DNA from: Argentina anserina
Taxonomy: Eukaryota > Streptophyta > Magnoliopsida > Rosales > Rosaceae
Direction of reading: 5' to 3'
Length of the DNA: 64,000 nucleotides
Assembly: GCF_933775445.1 (NCBI RefSeq)
Contig: NC_065874.1
Span: 17,131,001-17,195,000, forward strand
Positions 36,212 to 48,990 of the stretch are shown piece after piece. How positions within the stretch are numbered: position 1 is the stretch's first letter; each line of letters starts with the position of its first letter. Under the pieces are notes generated by a model that searched no databases, was not told the DNA's origin, and was given only the letters and a program-made list of their open reading frames with translations. Position numbers and translations under genes: made by a program.

Positions 36212-37610
36212 TAATATTTTTTCCTTCACCTTCTAGCATGCATGTTGCAGAAGTTTATAATTGAAGTACTTGAAACACATGGCCTTCATGCTCTTATCAG
36301 AAAGTACAGTGATCATGCAATGATTACTGACAGGATCTGTAGTTGAATATCTGTTGACCGAACTAAACTGTACCAATTATGAATAAAATTTGGGTTTTTT
36401 AAGGAAGAGACATGCTGTAATTAAGTAACCATGAATATGCTTGTGGATATCTGCTGTCATAAAATATGGCTGCCTTCTCTTTAATGTCAAATTTTAATCT
36501 CATATGGCTTAATGTATCTTGAATCTTATTTTAAATTGGTAACTGGTACTGAGTTTTAGCATCTATTCTTTTGGCTGAATTGGAGTGTTAATTGGTTTTG
36601 TGTGTGTGTGTGTGCCATTACTAGTTGCCTGCAAATTCACCTGACAGGTGTATGGCATACTTCATGTCTTACCCTGCTGGTTCAATTGATAAAATCAACC
36701 TAATGGTGAAGAAACATGGAATATAACTTGTATGGTACAGGCAATACTAGTAGCCTGTAACTGCACAATGTGTGGAAAACATTGCATATGGAGCATTGCT
36801 AAATTAGAGGATGATCCCCTTAGCAATAAATCTTTATTGATCCCCTTAGCCATGCAGGAATCTGATGTTGTCTCTGATTTTTCTTTTTTTGAATATTGTT
36901 GTCTGTTTCTTTTATGAAGTTTAAATCATTTCTTGAAAGGAAAATTTAATACTTATCTTCTCACATAGCTGAATTATTTGATGACGCATTGACACACAAT
37001 TTGGTTGGATGAGGTCTTCTGTAGCACTAGAACCCCAGATGTGCACTCATTTTGTCCAGATTGATGCAGAGCAGAAAATCAAGTTTTTCCTGAGGCCATG
37101 ATAAATCAAATCTTTATTTTCCAAAGTCTTCGGACAAATTTCAATGATGTGTGTCTGGTGGGAAGATTTTTTTTTTCCGTCCACACAAGTTGCAGTGGTA
37201 ATTCAGAAAAGCACATCTAGAAGGTTCTCTCTTTTTTCCCTTCGCCTTACCTCACATATAATCTAGCCCTGTTGTTAAGAATCTTTTCTGGACCACATAG
37301 GGTCTGGGACCTTCTATCACTTCAACTTTAGTGGATTTGTACTGGTGAGTTTTCTCTTTTTATTGTTAAGATTTGTGGGATGTCGATGAAAGTTTTAACA
37401 AGCTGTTAGGTGACAAATAGCTGAAATTAACTCTGGCGTATACCCAGATTGTTATCACTTCTGTTAGTTTCCCCAAGTGTTGCCTATATTCTGGTTCACT
37501 TCTCAGATTTTGAAGCAAATAAATCAAGAGGCCGGCCTAATAGCTGTTGACTGTAGAAAAAAATCTGGAATTTGTGATGAAATTATTGGATATATGAATG
37601 ATTTTCTGTC
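36212..37610. other. 3' flank and intergenic, no gene seen
   Basis: Probable 3' UTR followed by sequence without recognised coding regions. A short (GT)n run lies at about 36,600-36,614. Confidence 0.55.
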
Positions 37611-37615
37611 TGCTG

Positions 37616-39814
37616 TGATCGGTTCGATTACTCGAAATCAATATTAACCATGTAACCATCGTTAGTAGTATAAAACAAGAGGGTATCGTTCACAAACCGG
37701 GGATCCAACCAGGATAAAGAATCACAAACATTTAACAACGAATTCATAAGAGATATAAAAATTTGATATAGGATCGTATCAAGAACATAAAAATAAACCC
37801 TAAACTAATATATACATGTGATCAACCAACCAACACATAAACATCACCAAAAAAATCGTCACAAGTAGCTTCAAAATCATAATCTCATCCTATGCAAACA
37901 ACGAGCCTTAGCGGACAAGTATTGAGTGAACAAACAACAACCTAATGCCGAACTAGGTTACTTAGCGCATCCCTAACTCGAAACATGGCCTGGTAATCCT
38001 ATCTTAGCGCTTAGAAATTACAAGGTAACATGTCATTCTCAATCTTACCACTTCATTGATTCATCTCTTATCTAATTACTTAGTGCATCTTAGATAACAA
38101 ACGGATCATGGTTAATTCCTAGTGATTACTAACAAGTCAAGCATGTCACTTACTTTAACAAGTTAACAAAAACACTTAAGAATCCTATATGCAAAACTAA
38201 CTTAGCGCCTTGAATCACATATAGTTAACGCTCAAGAAAGAGAATCATTAAATCATTGAATTATAAACTCACGACATCTACAGAGAAATCATAGAAAACA
38301 AAATCAAAACTACTTTATAACATCTTGCAAAATCGTAAACTACATAAGAGTATTCCACAAATTCGGAACTAGCCAAAAACATAAACACAACATCACATAA
38401 AGAATCCAAACCGAAAACATAAGTGAAGAAGTAACGAGTTACACTTTGTAAATCTCCTTAGCGGTATCAAAACAAGGCAGCACGGCTTCAACTTGAATGG
38501 CAATCCTAGGCGTAGCGCTTTGGATCGAATGGAATGAAGGAAAGATGGTGTTTTCGCTTGAATGGTTTTGAGGATGATGAGTAGTGTTTAAGGCAGAGCT
38601 TTAGCTAGTCTTGTGAGCAAGGTTGATGATTATTTTATGTGGAAATGAGGTGCTATATATAGAGGAAGAAACCCAAGGGAGGATGGCCACAAAGCCCACA
38701 AAGTTGAAACCAAATTGGCTGAGGTTTCTTAGATTCGGCAGATCTGACCTTTGTCCCTTGTTGTGGCCATAACTTTCTCTAGAAAATAGATATTGAGATG
38801 ATTCCAACTGGAAATTTCAACTAGACTTCCGTGGCTTTTCATACATATTTCATGCATGTTATCAATAATTTTGAGCTATTCAGGGGAGCCCGTCAAAGTT
38901 GGATGATCTGCAGTGCCAGAATTCTGATTTCTATAAGGATTGCATATCTTTTGCATTAATTGTATATCTTCTTCCTCCTTTAATGCTGATTTCTTTTGCA
39001 AAAATTTCTTTATTTGAATTAGGGAGGCAACAAAAGTCTTAATTGTTGCAGCCATGTTTGATTTTTTCTTACCTCTCCTCATTAAATTTGTTGCATGCTT
39101 TCTTTGACTTTCTTGCCTCTTCTCATTTAATTTGCTGCATGCCTTCTTTGACATTCTTTGGTGCAGGGATTTATGGAGATTCTGATACATATTTGTGCTC
39201 TATATGCAGGAGAAACAAGGTCTCAAGTTTCCCTCATAGCTTTTGGATCAAAAGCAAATCAATGGCTGAGATAATTCCTCCGAGCTCACTGGACCTCCGA
39301 GCAATGATTCGGTCATATCTCCCTGTAGGAATAAGATATTGATTTGATTACAAATCCTATAGAAACTAGACTCACATAGATTTCTATCCATATAAGGTAC
39401 GTCTTCTAACTCGATCGGATCTATCCAGGGGACCCCGTCGAAGTTTGACTACAAATCTTGACAGCATTTTGATTCTTGCATGGATTGGGCTTTTAAGTGC
39501 ATATCTTCTACTCTTTCCTTGTGGAGCTAGGATTGCTTTCCTTCTCCAACATGGATTTGTATTTCCTAATAAGAATAAGTACGTTAGAAACAAAGAAATA
39601 CGAAAGTATGAATCCTACTCGAATAAGGAATCATATCTCAACAAGGATTATTAACACTTAGCACGATTTCATCATCAATTCATTCATAATTGATATAAGC
39701 TCTACCTAGACACTTATTTATACAAAACAAACTAAAATATACTAAATAAGAGGTAACAAAGAATAAGAATATGGCATAAACATATTAAGAACGTCACACT
39801 TTGTGCTCCTATCA
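37616..39814 (-). mobile_element. Probable solo LTR, 2199 bp
   Basis: The unit starts TGATCGG and ends CCTATCA, so both strands begin with TGAT and end with ATCA. The 5-base TGCTG flanks it exactly (37611-37615 and 39815-39819). It has no ORF of note and no internal direct LTR pair. A TATA-like CTATATATAG lies near 38,652-38,661. Two related segments start CAGGGGAGCCCGTCAAAG (38,881) and CAGGGGACCCCGTCGAAG (39,427). TG...CA ends with a 5-bp TSD fit a solo LTR or a coding-less LTR derivative. The family is unknown to me. Strand is a guess. Confidence 0.65.
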
Positions 39815-39819
39815 TGCTG

Positions 39820-40363
39820 TCACTGCCATGATCTGATTGTGTGATTATGGTATAAGGTTTTGATTCAAGTACTCTACTCAAGCTTGATTCACAATTGTAT
39901 TTTCTACCTGATCTGTTCAATGTAGTGACTGCATTTATGATAGACTATTAGATTGGTCATGCACTACTGATGCCCTTAGATTGTCTGCACTTGTTTCAGC
40001 CGTCTTAATCTTTGGTTATCTGTATATGAAATTATCTTCACTATATGTTGTGACTTGTGTGATGAATATATATGGCTATGACAGTGCCACACTTGATTTA
40101 TTTTTATCGGTTATAATGTGACATGGATTCCCCTAAGTCTAGGGTTCTTAACACTGCTTTGATCTTTCCTCTATTTCCCTTTATTGAAATCTAGTTAGCA
40201 TTGGCTGGTCACTCGGTGATTGGCTTTGCTGTAATTGCAGAGACCAAGAGGTCCCGAGATCGACTGGCATCAGAATCAGAATCAAAATTAGGATATTGAG
40301 TTAACATCGGAAGTTAAAGCTTTCTACTAAACCTTGGTATGATATTAAAACATTTCTCAGAAT
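39820..40363. other. Intergenic, no gene seen
   Basis: A stretch with acceptor-like TAATTGCAG at about 40,232-40,240 could be an untranslated exon of the upstream gene, but no frame supports coding. Confidence 0.4.
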
Positions 40364-40371
40364 ATAAAGTT

Positions 40372-40761
40372 GGAATTAATTTCAGTTTATACCCTTAAAT
40401 TTTACATCCAAAATCAATTTACACCTTAAACTTTTATTTTAATCATTTTCCCTCTAATACTTTTAAGACATCAAAGAATGACAAAATTCAGATTTTTATA
40501 TATATTATATTGATAATTATGTTACGAGACTCATTTTTAAAGCTTTAGTGTTGTCAAATTATTGAGAATTTTGTTTTGGTCTTTGCATATATGATTTGAA
40601 GCCTTATTTTGATAGTTTTTGATGGATTTTAATTAAAAAATCTGAATTTTGTCATTCTTTGAAGTCATTTGAAAGAGTAAGAGGAAAACTGATTAAAATA
40701 ATAATTTAAGGGATGAACTAATTTTAAGTGTAAAATTTAGAGAGTAAACTGAAATTTATTC
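40372..40761. mobile_element. MITE with about 125-bp terminal inverted repeats (390 bp)
   Basis: The left arm (ATTTCAGTTTATACCC to AATGACAAAATTCAGATTTTT) is matched by the reverse complement of the right arm. Both sides carry ATAAAGTT (40364-40371 and 40762-40769). An 8-bp TSD suggests hAT, though one or two further bases cannot be excluded. No coding capacity. Confidence 0.8.
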
Positions 40762-40979
40762 ATAAAGTTATAGTGGAAATGCTAGTAAGTTGTAAAGCAG
40801 TAAATTTGAGTATAGTTTAGTTGACTGTTGCTAACTTGCTACTAGGTTTGTTATTACATTTCTAATATGAAATATCCACTTATTTATTTCGATTGCTAGA
40901 CTATGCTTGGACAAAGTTTTTCGAAGCTTAATATCTATAGCAAAGAAAGAGAATGTGTATAACTTTTTTCTTTTTAGGT

Positions 40980-41510
40980 ATATAACAAAAAGATTACATT
41001 CTCCGTACATTATAATCTCGTTAAATTAATACTCGATTAATTAATAATTTCGTTAAAATAATAATTTTATCTGATCCCGACTCGGGGCTAACATGCTAAA
41101 TTAATATTTCACTAAATTTATAAGATAATAGAAATTTGAGAATTCAGATAGATCCCATCGAATATATAAACTAATAATCGCATAATTTATATAATAAATT
41201 TTACGTTTACGAGGATTTCATTGAATTGTTGAATTAATTATTAATAAATAAAATAATACAATACATCAGACAATATAATATTTTAAACAATAATATATGT
41301 GATAAACCCAACAATGTGGTGCATGAACAAAAAATAATATTTTTTTTGAAAAAACGAAAGAAAATATTTATTATACCTTAATAAATTAATAAGTTATTAA
41401 TTAATTAATAAATTAATAGATTATGAATTTATCGATATATTAATATTTCGTTAAAATAATAATTATTTTCAGTTTCGAACATATTAACTTATAGAGGTTT
41501 TTCTGTAGTA
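40980..41510. repeat. AT-rich repeat, possible degenerate DNA element
   Basis: Many TTAATAATTTCGTTAAAATAATAATT-type motifs in both directions. The left (about 41,005-41,070) and right (about 41,430-41,510) parts are loosely inverted. No TSD was found. Confidence 0.4.
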
Positions 41511-41858
41511 TTTTGCCTGCATATGTATTTCTATATGGAATTTGGATGATAGAAGAGAAATAATTAACGCTATAGTTTGAGATTGCTAATGCTTTGTCTC
41601 TGATTGTTACACAGTAAATAAAATGCACACAGCAATCTGTTTCTAAAGAGGTTACTGCTGAGAGAGAGATTTATTTTCTAATTAGGAAAAGCCATATTTC
41701 TTCAGTTTTTTTGTCTAATTTTCTGGGAGAAATGGCACATATAACTTGAAAGCCTTACTCCAATGCTACACCACGTCAACCTTGAAACTTATTCCTACCT
41801 AAAACATGAACCTGAGACTTCATTTGTACTGTAGATTCCACTGTTTGCCTGATTCCCT

Positions 41859-42764
41859 TCATTTACAGGCATCAGCGGCATCGGCTTGGTCTTCTCCATT
41901 TTCTTCCTCCTGACCGTCAATATTATCGTCACAATCTTCTTCTTCATTGTCGTCATCATCATCATCATCCTCATCATCATTTTCCCTTTCTACCTCACTG
42001 AGGATCTGTTCATCCTCGTGGTGAATGAAGTGCAGCTTGAGACGACCACCTTCTCTGTACGCATGAAGAAACTCCTGGGTGGGAATTCTTATTTCTTTGA
42101 GGACAAACCTGCCATCGTGCCTGTAAGACTTGAAGCAAACCCAAGGCTTTCCACTCTTGCTTATGCAAGAAATTGGTGGAGGGAATCCTCCAAAACTAGC
42201 ACTCCTTGTTTTCCTATGTCCGCTAAAATGGTTATTTGATGTTGCCGTAAAACATTGCTTTGTGGTGAAACTAACCTTCTCTTGAACATTTTGCCACTCT
42301 TCTTTCACATCGCTGCTCGTCGGGCTCTCAACATCGCCAGAGCTCTCAAAACCAAGCCCCTCCGTGCACAGTTGCAAGCTTTCTGAATTCATCGATGAGA
42401 AGGTGTCACTGCTTTTATGAGACCTGTTGTATTTGTTCTCTGTACCTGAAAAAGATGCTTCATTTGATATGGGGCTGATCTTATGGTCAGTCTCATTTTT
42501 CTTGCCATCAATAATCTTGGGTTGTGAAGCAACATCGACCAAAGATGAGGATGAGAAGGATCTTGACACTACAGGTGATGATGTTGATGACAGCGGAGAA
42601 TTATCATTGAAATGAAGCGCCCCGAAGATCTCGGTGAAGGATGACTTGTGGATGGCTTTGACAGGCTGAAGATTGTTCCATGAGGAGAGGGAGTCGAGCA
42701 GTCTCGGGCTCTCGGCGGTCAACGGGGTCTCAAAGATGTGTTGGAGGCTTCCGCAGGCAGCCAT
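41859..42764 (-). CDS. FANTASTIC FOUR (FAF)-like protein
   Basis: A single-exon ORF of 301 residues. The FAF domain is at about residues 193-248 (GGFPPPISC, GKPWVCFKSYRHDGRF, IPTQEFLHAYREGGRLKLHF). A serine-rich N-terminal half precedes it, and an acidic tail (about 255-292, mostly D and E, coded by a GAT/GAG-type microsatellite) follows. FAF proteins in Arabidopsis modulate shoot meristem size through the WUS/CLV pathway. FAF-like members are less studied. Single-exon structure is usual for the family. The first ATG of the frame was chosen, with residues MAACGSLQHIFE typical of FAF-like starts. A TCT/GA-rich leader lies upstream (42,800-42,900). Confidence 0.9.
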   Translation of the reverse strand: MAACGSLQHIFETPLTAESPRLLDSLSSWNNLQPVKAIHKSSFTEIFGALHFNDNSPLSSTSSPVVSRSFSSSSLVDVASQPKIIDGKKNETDHKISPISNEASFSGTENKYNRSHKSSDTFSSMNSESLQLCTEGLGFESSGDVESPTSSDVKEEWQNVQEKVSFTTKQCFTATSNNHFSGHRKTRSASFGGFPPPISCISKSGKPWVCFKSYRHDGRFVLKEIRIPTQEFLHAYREGGRLKLHFIHHEDEQILSEVERENDDEDDDDDDDNEEEDCDDNIDGQEEENGEDQADAADACK

Positions 42765-44194
42765 GGCGCGCCTGGTTTCTGCAGTATTCTTGCTTAGCTC
42801 TAATGTTGCTTGAGAGAAAAGAAAACGAGAGAGAGGCTTGTTTCAGAAAGAGATATAGAGGATGTGTTTTTTTATGGTAGAGAGAAAAGAGGCACGGGAT
42901 CAGGGTGAGTTGGTTTGAGTTTGAGAAAAACAAATGGTGTTGTTGCTGATATTTATGATGGGTGCTGATTTAGGGTATCTGTCTTGGTTGGACCGGAATA
43001 AGAGATGGGTGGTGCTGCTTCTTTGCCTCTATTTTGGTTATATCCTAATCATGTCTAGAAGAGAAATGGATTACATGCTCCTTTTGGAGTTACTTGACTG
43101 TCAAATTCTAATCCATTTACTTGAAGGATTATCAAAATGTTCCAAAGAAGGAAAATAGGAAAATAGCCCCGGTAATAATAGAGGTACATTTGACCAGATG
43201 TGGCTTAACAGTAGTTTTTTGTTCTAACTTGAAAATATGTAATGTTACAACTTACAAATCGAACAGAAACATGGGATGGTCCAAAGTAAGTTACTCAAAT
43301 TTGATTATCGAGTTACATTTGTGGTAATCAACAGGAAGTCTCGCAAAGAATCCATTTTCTGGCTGTCTTCTACTCATGAATGGACATGAATGGAATGTGC
43401 TAGATGCTAGTGTATCTACATCTTTCCTATCTTCTATCCACATGGTGCCTGATTACATACATTGTGCTATGGACGATGTCCGGAGTATACTAGCCAGTTA
43501 TTTGTTTTGCTAACGATGATTCGACTCATTTGAGTCCACATAACTGCGAATCTTCACGTTGTCCTATCTTTAACGCTTTGCATTTTCTTTCCTATGTTCT
43601 ATTACTTGCCAGCAGTTTCAATGAAAATGAAAGTGGCCAGGAAACAAGCAGAGAACGGGTTACACAAAGGGATTACAGATGTATTTACTTGAATCCTATT
43701 GCTCTTTGTTCCAACTTCAAATTAATTTCCAACAGTGCCTAGCTACATGAATCCAATTTCCATTCTAAGAAGATTACCTCAAGGAAGAAAAATCCATCCC
43801 CTAGACCGGCCTGGCTAAACGTAGCCCCAATCCAAATTGGTTTGAAACTTTGAATAGAGACAACCCCGCCATCATTGCCCCAGGCGCTGCTGCAGCCTGT
43901 TGCTAGGGTTTCCTTTTCTTTAAGAAGAAAATGATCACCCTTCCCCATCATGCTAGCTAAAATAGATATACAGCGCACCCTCTAGACTACACATAACACA
44001 TACCTTGACACTATCTTATTTACCACATTGAGAATAACATTTTCATGTCCATGTCTCGTTAGTGTTTGCGATAATGAATGTGGCCAGAGGACAGAGCTAC
44101 TCTAAGACAATGGAACCTTCCAGCTGGTTCAGGCTATATATGTTTTCACCCTTCTAATTAATAGTTCAATTGAATCAAACTTGAGTTAATTGCA
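42765..44194. other. FAF-like upstream region and intergenic, no gene seen
   Basis: The first 150 bases are the GA-rich presumed 5' leader and promoter. The rest has only short ORFs without domains. Confidence 0.55.
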
Positions 44195-44530
44195 TATAGC
44201 GGCAGCCTTTAGGTTAATTCCCCTATTTATACAATTTACCAAAAATGTCCAAATACCTTTTGATTCGTAACTTCTTCATACGAACTCCGATTTAGGCGTA
44301 CCACGTGTCCACGAATTCGTATTGACGAACTCTACGACTTTCATGAATGAAGTTTTCTGAGATTCCTAACGAATAAAAGTCAACTCTTGACCCATCACAG
44401 TAACGTTTCTGTGTATAAATCGATCGAACACTTTTGTTTTCTCCCTCATACTATATAATCGGATCACCACCAATTTAAATATCTCCGAACAATAATTAGT
44501 AAATAATTATAAATTTTCCGGAATATTACA
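44195..44530 (-). mobile_element. Diverged antisense Tekay-type LTR fragment
   Basis: On the minus strand it starts at 44530 with TGTAATATTCCGG. It keeps the U3 block found in the other LTRs (ACGTTAC, then AAAACTTCATTCATGAAAGT and GTAGAGTTCGTC near 44,310-44,360) and a TATA-like TATAAATAGG (about 44,222-44,231). It ends soon after, so only the promoter end of the LTR is present. It is more diverged than the copy at 28571-29581. Confidence 0.75.
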
Positions 44531-45973
44531 GTGTCATACTTCCTCAATACATGTCATTGTGCTCATGGTAAATGCATATCTTGCTCTTTTACGGTCTGTG
44601 TTCGCTTCCTCTAAGAAAAGATTACATATTTTCGTAACCTGGTCTTTCCGACTGCATCACATGCAGATAAAATATATATAAATATACTCTTATAACTAAA
44701 ACTCACTTTGTCAACTAAAATGGGTGTGAAAATACATAAACACTTTTGCACTATATGTTATTATAAAATGAGATTATATAATTGAAGGAAAAAAAGGTAA
44801 TTGTAAAAATCAGAATAGAAAAAAAATAAGGATTATTCCTATGTAACTTTCCCCTCCATCTAAATTTTTCCCTCCATATAAATGTCCACTATCTTCAATC
44901 TTTGCAATAACATCCTTATAATTAAACCATATTTATATTGTAATTATAATTAACACGTCGATGTCGCCGCCACCTCGTCACCTTCTTTGACCTCGATCCA
45001 TAACCACAGCTCTACCCGTCGGCAAAATCAGACCAACAACTGCAAGAACGACAGAACGACACCATAACCTCGCCACAACCCGAAGCCCGAATTGACAACA
45101 CCGCCAGCGCCAGAGCCGCCAACCTCTCAAGATCCACCACCATCATCCCAAAGCAAAGCTCCCATTGGAATCGCCCCAATCTCCCGTCCGACGGCAACGT
45201 CAATGAACGCGCCGCCGAACGAAAACAAATAGCTTTTTCTGAACCCTAGAGGAAATCCATTTTTCACAGAGCTCTCGGGACTCTTTCGAACTCACTTTAA
45301 AATGTTATTTTTACCTTACAAGAAACAGAGTTAGCACCCGCTCTTTGCTGGAATTGCCGTAGTATTTTTTATTATTATTGTGAAATTTTTTGAAGAATGG
45401 AATACAAACTATTACACACATTACGTTACTAATTGTAGTTTACATATAACACATTATCATTGGAGCGACTACAAAATGAATTATATACAACAGTACTGTG
45501 GCACAACTTTGTATGACCCTGCTTTTGGTGTGAAACTGTGTGATCTTATAGATCTGGCACAGATTGACGAGCGCGGATACAACTTCATCATACGCGCTCT
45601 ATTTCCTTGGATAAAACATGAATTACACCGTTCTGCAAAATAAGAGGTTGACAATTTGGTTAAGATTGTTGTTCGTGGAGCTGTTTCTTCTGTTTCATTG
45701 GTATTTGGAAGATGTTTGATTGTTCTAATTCTGTAAAAGCTTCATGTAAAGACATTTGGATAATTTAATATAATAGTACGAGCTCAAATATCTTACACGA
45801 ACAACAAAAATTAGTTCTTCTGTAATTTATCAGATGTTATTTGGGGTAATTGTATGCACTGCATATGAGCATGTAAGAAGCTAGACTATATGGTCATTAA
45901 CTTTAACACAGCGTTATCTTGCACCTGAGAAAAGGTGTTAAACTTAAGCATACAAAGAAAAAGTGCATATAAA
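44531..45973. other. Intergenic, one unassigned ORF
   Basis: AT-rich sequence, a GC-richer patch at 44,950-45,260, and an 87-codon plus-strand ORF (45380-45643, ending LFPWIKHELHRSAK) that I do not recognise. Nothing else supports a gene. Confidence 0.45.
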
Positions 45974-45981
45974 CCGAGAAG

Positions 45982-46586
45982 TATGGGTGGACTCAGTTCC
46001 ATCGGTTCGTTTAAGAGCACTAACCGAAAACTGAAACCGAGGTCTCGGTTTTGTATTTCTCAAAATCGAAACCGAAAAAAATATATATTAATCACGGTTT
46101 CGGTTAACCTACAATTCGGTTCAATTTTGATTACATAACCTATAATTTGTAATAACTTTTCACACTTGACTTAAAACAAAAGTTAAAATCAAAGTAAATT
46201 AGTAAGCTACAAATTTAGTACTTCAAATTAGTAAATAAGTAAACTAGATTGCAATAAGTTAGAAACAACAAATAAAATCAACAAAGTTACGATAGAGTAT
46301 TAATCAAAACGTAATATTTAATGACTTAAAGACTATGAGCAATTAAGTTAGACATTTCAAGACCATAATCATGTAAAATCATGTATATGGTATGTAACTC
46401 TTAGTCAATAAAAACATGACATACACCTATTACTATATTAAATATTAATAATTAAATACATATATGTCGATTCAGTTCGGTTCGGTTTGATCGGTTTTTT
46501 ATACGGACGAAACCGCAAACCGAAACCGAAACCGAACTATTCAATTTGTCGGTTTCAGTTTTTCGGTGTCTAAAAATCCACCCCTA
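45982..46586. mobile_element. hAT-like non-autonomous element, second copy (605 bp)
   Basis: Related to 25784-26547: both have GAGCACTAACCGAAAAC near the left end, CGGTTTCGGTTAACCTA inside and TTTTTCGGTGTC near the right end. TIRs are TATGGGTGGA on the left and TAGGGGTGGA on the right strand. Flanking 8-mers CCGAGAAG (45974-45981) and CTGAGAAG (46587-46594) match at 7 of 8. Confidence 0.85.
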
Positions 46587-46594
46587 CTGAGAAG

Positions 46595-48143
46595 TCAAGC
46601 ATTTTACCTAATACAGAAGATTCCAATTCAGTTCAAAGCAAAAAGGATCTCAAAATTTAAAGAAACCCTATGATTCATGTTGTGTCCAACTTTACAGGCA
46701 AAAAGTGATATATAACTCAATCTCTCATCACTCGTTATGAAATCAAATTATCCAAAGTCAGCTTCGTTGAGAAATCACAGAAATAACCAAATTCTCATTT
46801 GGGGGCATCTCTAACTGACTCAAGTCTAAGCTATAATATCTGTGATTCTAGCAATTGATACTGTTATTGACTAATGACGACATATAAGTTATGGCATCTT
46901 CAAGTTCTGTAGGGTACCACACCACCAAACAGTTTCAATTTAACATAACAAGGGCCATAGCAAATTTATTCAAAACTTAGCAACCAGCTGAAAAGAACAT
47001 TTGCTTCAGGAAAAACCGGGAGAAACAACAACACAGAAAGCATTAGCCATGTCAAACCTGTGAACCACAATAGTGACAGCAAGTAATTGTGACGACGAGT
47101 AATTCTTCCTTCTCTCCTACAGCAGCCCTTTGATTTCCTGTATTGAAACTTGATAGTTTATTAATTATTCATCATAGCATGATACCTATCATATCATTCG
47201 ATTTTTAGGGAAGCAATGCAAAAATAAACCCAGCTAATAATATAAAACTGAAACAGTGAGTATGAAACAGAGAATGATAATAGAGAGCAGAAACATAATC
47301 CTTGGAAGCCTATTTAGTGTGTGAAGGTTTAGTAACAAATATATGTCACATTGTCACAATGCACAATCACTTTATAGCTTTGGCAATTCACCAGAAACCG
47401 ATGAAGAACCAAACAATCAGGTAGACGTCCATCTCTACATTTCCTATTATGAATAATCTTTATCACTAATCTATTCAACTCCTCAGAATCAATTGTATGT
47501 AACTAACCCATAAAAGAAAAAAGAGAACTAAATAATTTACAGAAGTAACAAAGAAGGAACAATAGTGTAACCTTTTGGAAACAATGTTTCAATGCATTAA
47601 AACTTCATGTCAAATACAATAATGTAATAGTGAGAATCTTAGAACCACTTTGGACTATACACTATTAACAAAAATTCCTTTTGGAAACTCTTCTTCTTTG
47701 GAATAGACCATATATTGTAAGCATGCAGAATTAGACCACACAGGATGATTGGATAAATCATATTTTTTAGCTTCATGAGTTCTTCACCATCAGGACTATG
47801 ATCTTACAGTGTAGGAGACACGACACGAAGGAAGAAGAGAAGGGTAATCGCAACAACTGCAAACTAAAGCTCACGATATGACAATTTCCTCAAAATCAGC
47901 AAACTGAAAACATACAAATTGAGTAACCATTAACAAAATCAATTAACAAATAAATAAATATTGGTTAAAGCTCGTTTCTGTAGCAATGTTACTATCTTAT
48001 GCTCTTGATTGAACAAACCAACTGCTCATTTGTTTCGTTTCTAAAATCAGACCCAGAAATTAAAGATCAACATTTAGCTTCACAATCAAGTCGAAATTTT
48101 CAAGTGCTTTGTTAACACAACACCTAAAGCTTACAACAACTCT
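46595..48143. other. Intergenic, no gene seen
   Basis: AT-rich flank downstream of the LEA_2 gene. The part next to 48143 is probably its 3' UTR. No domain or RNA gene was recognised. Confidence 0.55.
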
Positions 48144-48764
48144 CTAAGAAACAAATATATCCAGCTCGGATTTGTTCTCCTGCTCGACGACGTCAAGAAA
48201 CAGAGGATCGACGGTCACATGACTGTCCACGTGCACAACGAACTTGTGATCCCACCACAGAACCCTGGCGGCGCCGGCGATGTCGACGGCGGCGTCGAGG
48301 ACCATCTGGCGCTTAGCGATGTCGGCGACGAAGCTGGCGGCGTGGTGGGCGAGCTGGAGGCCGTCGAGGCGGGCGGGGAGGCGGAGGAGCTTGCAGGACT
48401 TGGCGGACTGGGAGCCGGCCAAGACGTCAGCGGAGCCGAGGAGGGAGCCTTTGTAGAAGATGGACATGGTGGAGGAGGAGTAGTGGATGGGGGTGACGTT
48501 GGGGTTGGTGACGTGGACGGTGAGTACGAGGTCGGCGTCGAGGAGGGGGAGGTTGAGCTTGAAGGAGGTGAGGTCGATGGAGATGAGGTCGAAGGTGGGG
48601 TCCTTGGGCTTGGCGGAGAGGAGGGCGGTGGTGGCCACGGCGGAGGCGGCACCGACTAGGGCGGAGGTCCAGCTCCAGTTCACTTCCCTGCAGCTCATGT
48701 TTTGGTTTTGTGGGATTAGAGAGGAGTGAGTGGTGGAGACTGGAGACTGGAGAGTTTGAGACAA
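48144..48764 (-). CDS. LEA_2-domain protein (LEA14/NHL-like family)
   Basis: A single-exon ORF of 206 residues. A second in-frame ATG at 48698 (MSCREVNWSWTSALVGAAS) is a good alternative start, because the first 22 residues are serine/threonine/glutamine-rich and look like leader. A hydrophobic segment (about residues 34-51) precedes the LEA_2 beta-domain, with LNLPLLDADLVLTVHVTNPN, SSSTMSIFYKGSLLG and a tail VTVDPLFLDVVEQENKSE. LEA_2 proteins are atypical, folded late-embryogenesis-abundant relatives linked to stress and defence; the exact role here is unknown. The third-position GC is high, unlike the flanks, and produces a long antisense ORF. Confidence 0.88.
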   Translation of the reverse strand: MSQTLQSPVSTTHSSLIPQNQNMSCREVNWSWTSALVGAASAVATTALLSAKPKDPTFDLISIDLTSFKLNLPLLDADLVLTVHVTNPNVTPIHYSSSTMSIFYKGSLLGSADVLAGSQSAKSCKLLRLPARLDGLQLAHHAASFVADIAKRQMVLDAAVDIAGAARVLWWDHKFVVHVDSHVTVDPLFLDVVEQENKSELDIFVS

Positions 48765-48990
48765 GGGGATTGGTGAAGTGGGGTGAACGGTGGACAGTTG
48801 GCAGAAGGAGATTAATGTCGGGGTGTATTTGGATTTAACTGTACGACTTGTGTCTTATTTCCATTCATTTCTAAAATATTATTTTACATTATTTAGTAAA
48901 TAAAAATCTAACTTACAACATCTGTAATACTCATTCAACTTTATTTTGCTTAATACGAACAAAAAGAAATGTTGCTCTTAATAAAACAAC

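Noticed and set aside
41795..42239. ORFs rich in M/T or I on both strands over the FAF-like 3' end
   Set aside because: Frameshifted readings of the GAT/GAG acidic-tail microsatellite of the FAF-like gene.
48219..48659. 146-codon plus-strand ORF and a 145-codon minus-strand ORF in another frame
   Set aside because: Shadows of the high-GC LEA_2 coding sequence; composition is repetitive G/E/V or P/S/T.
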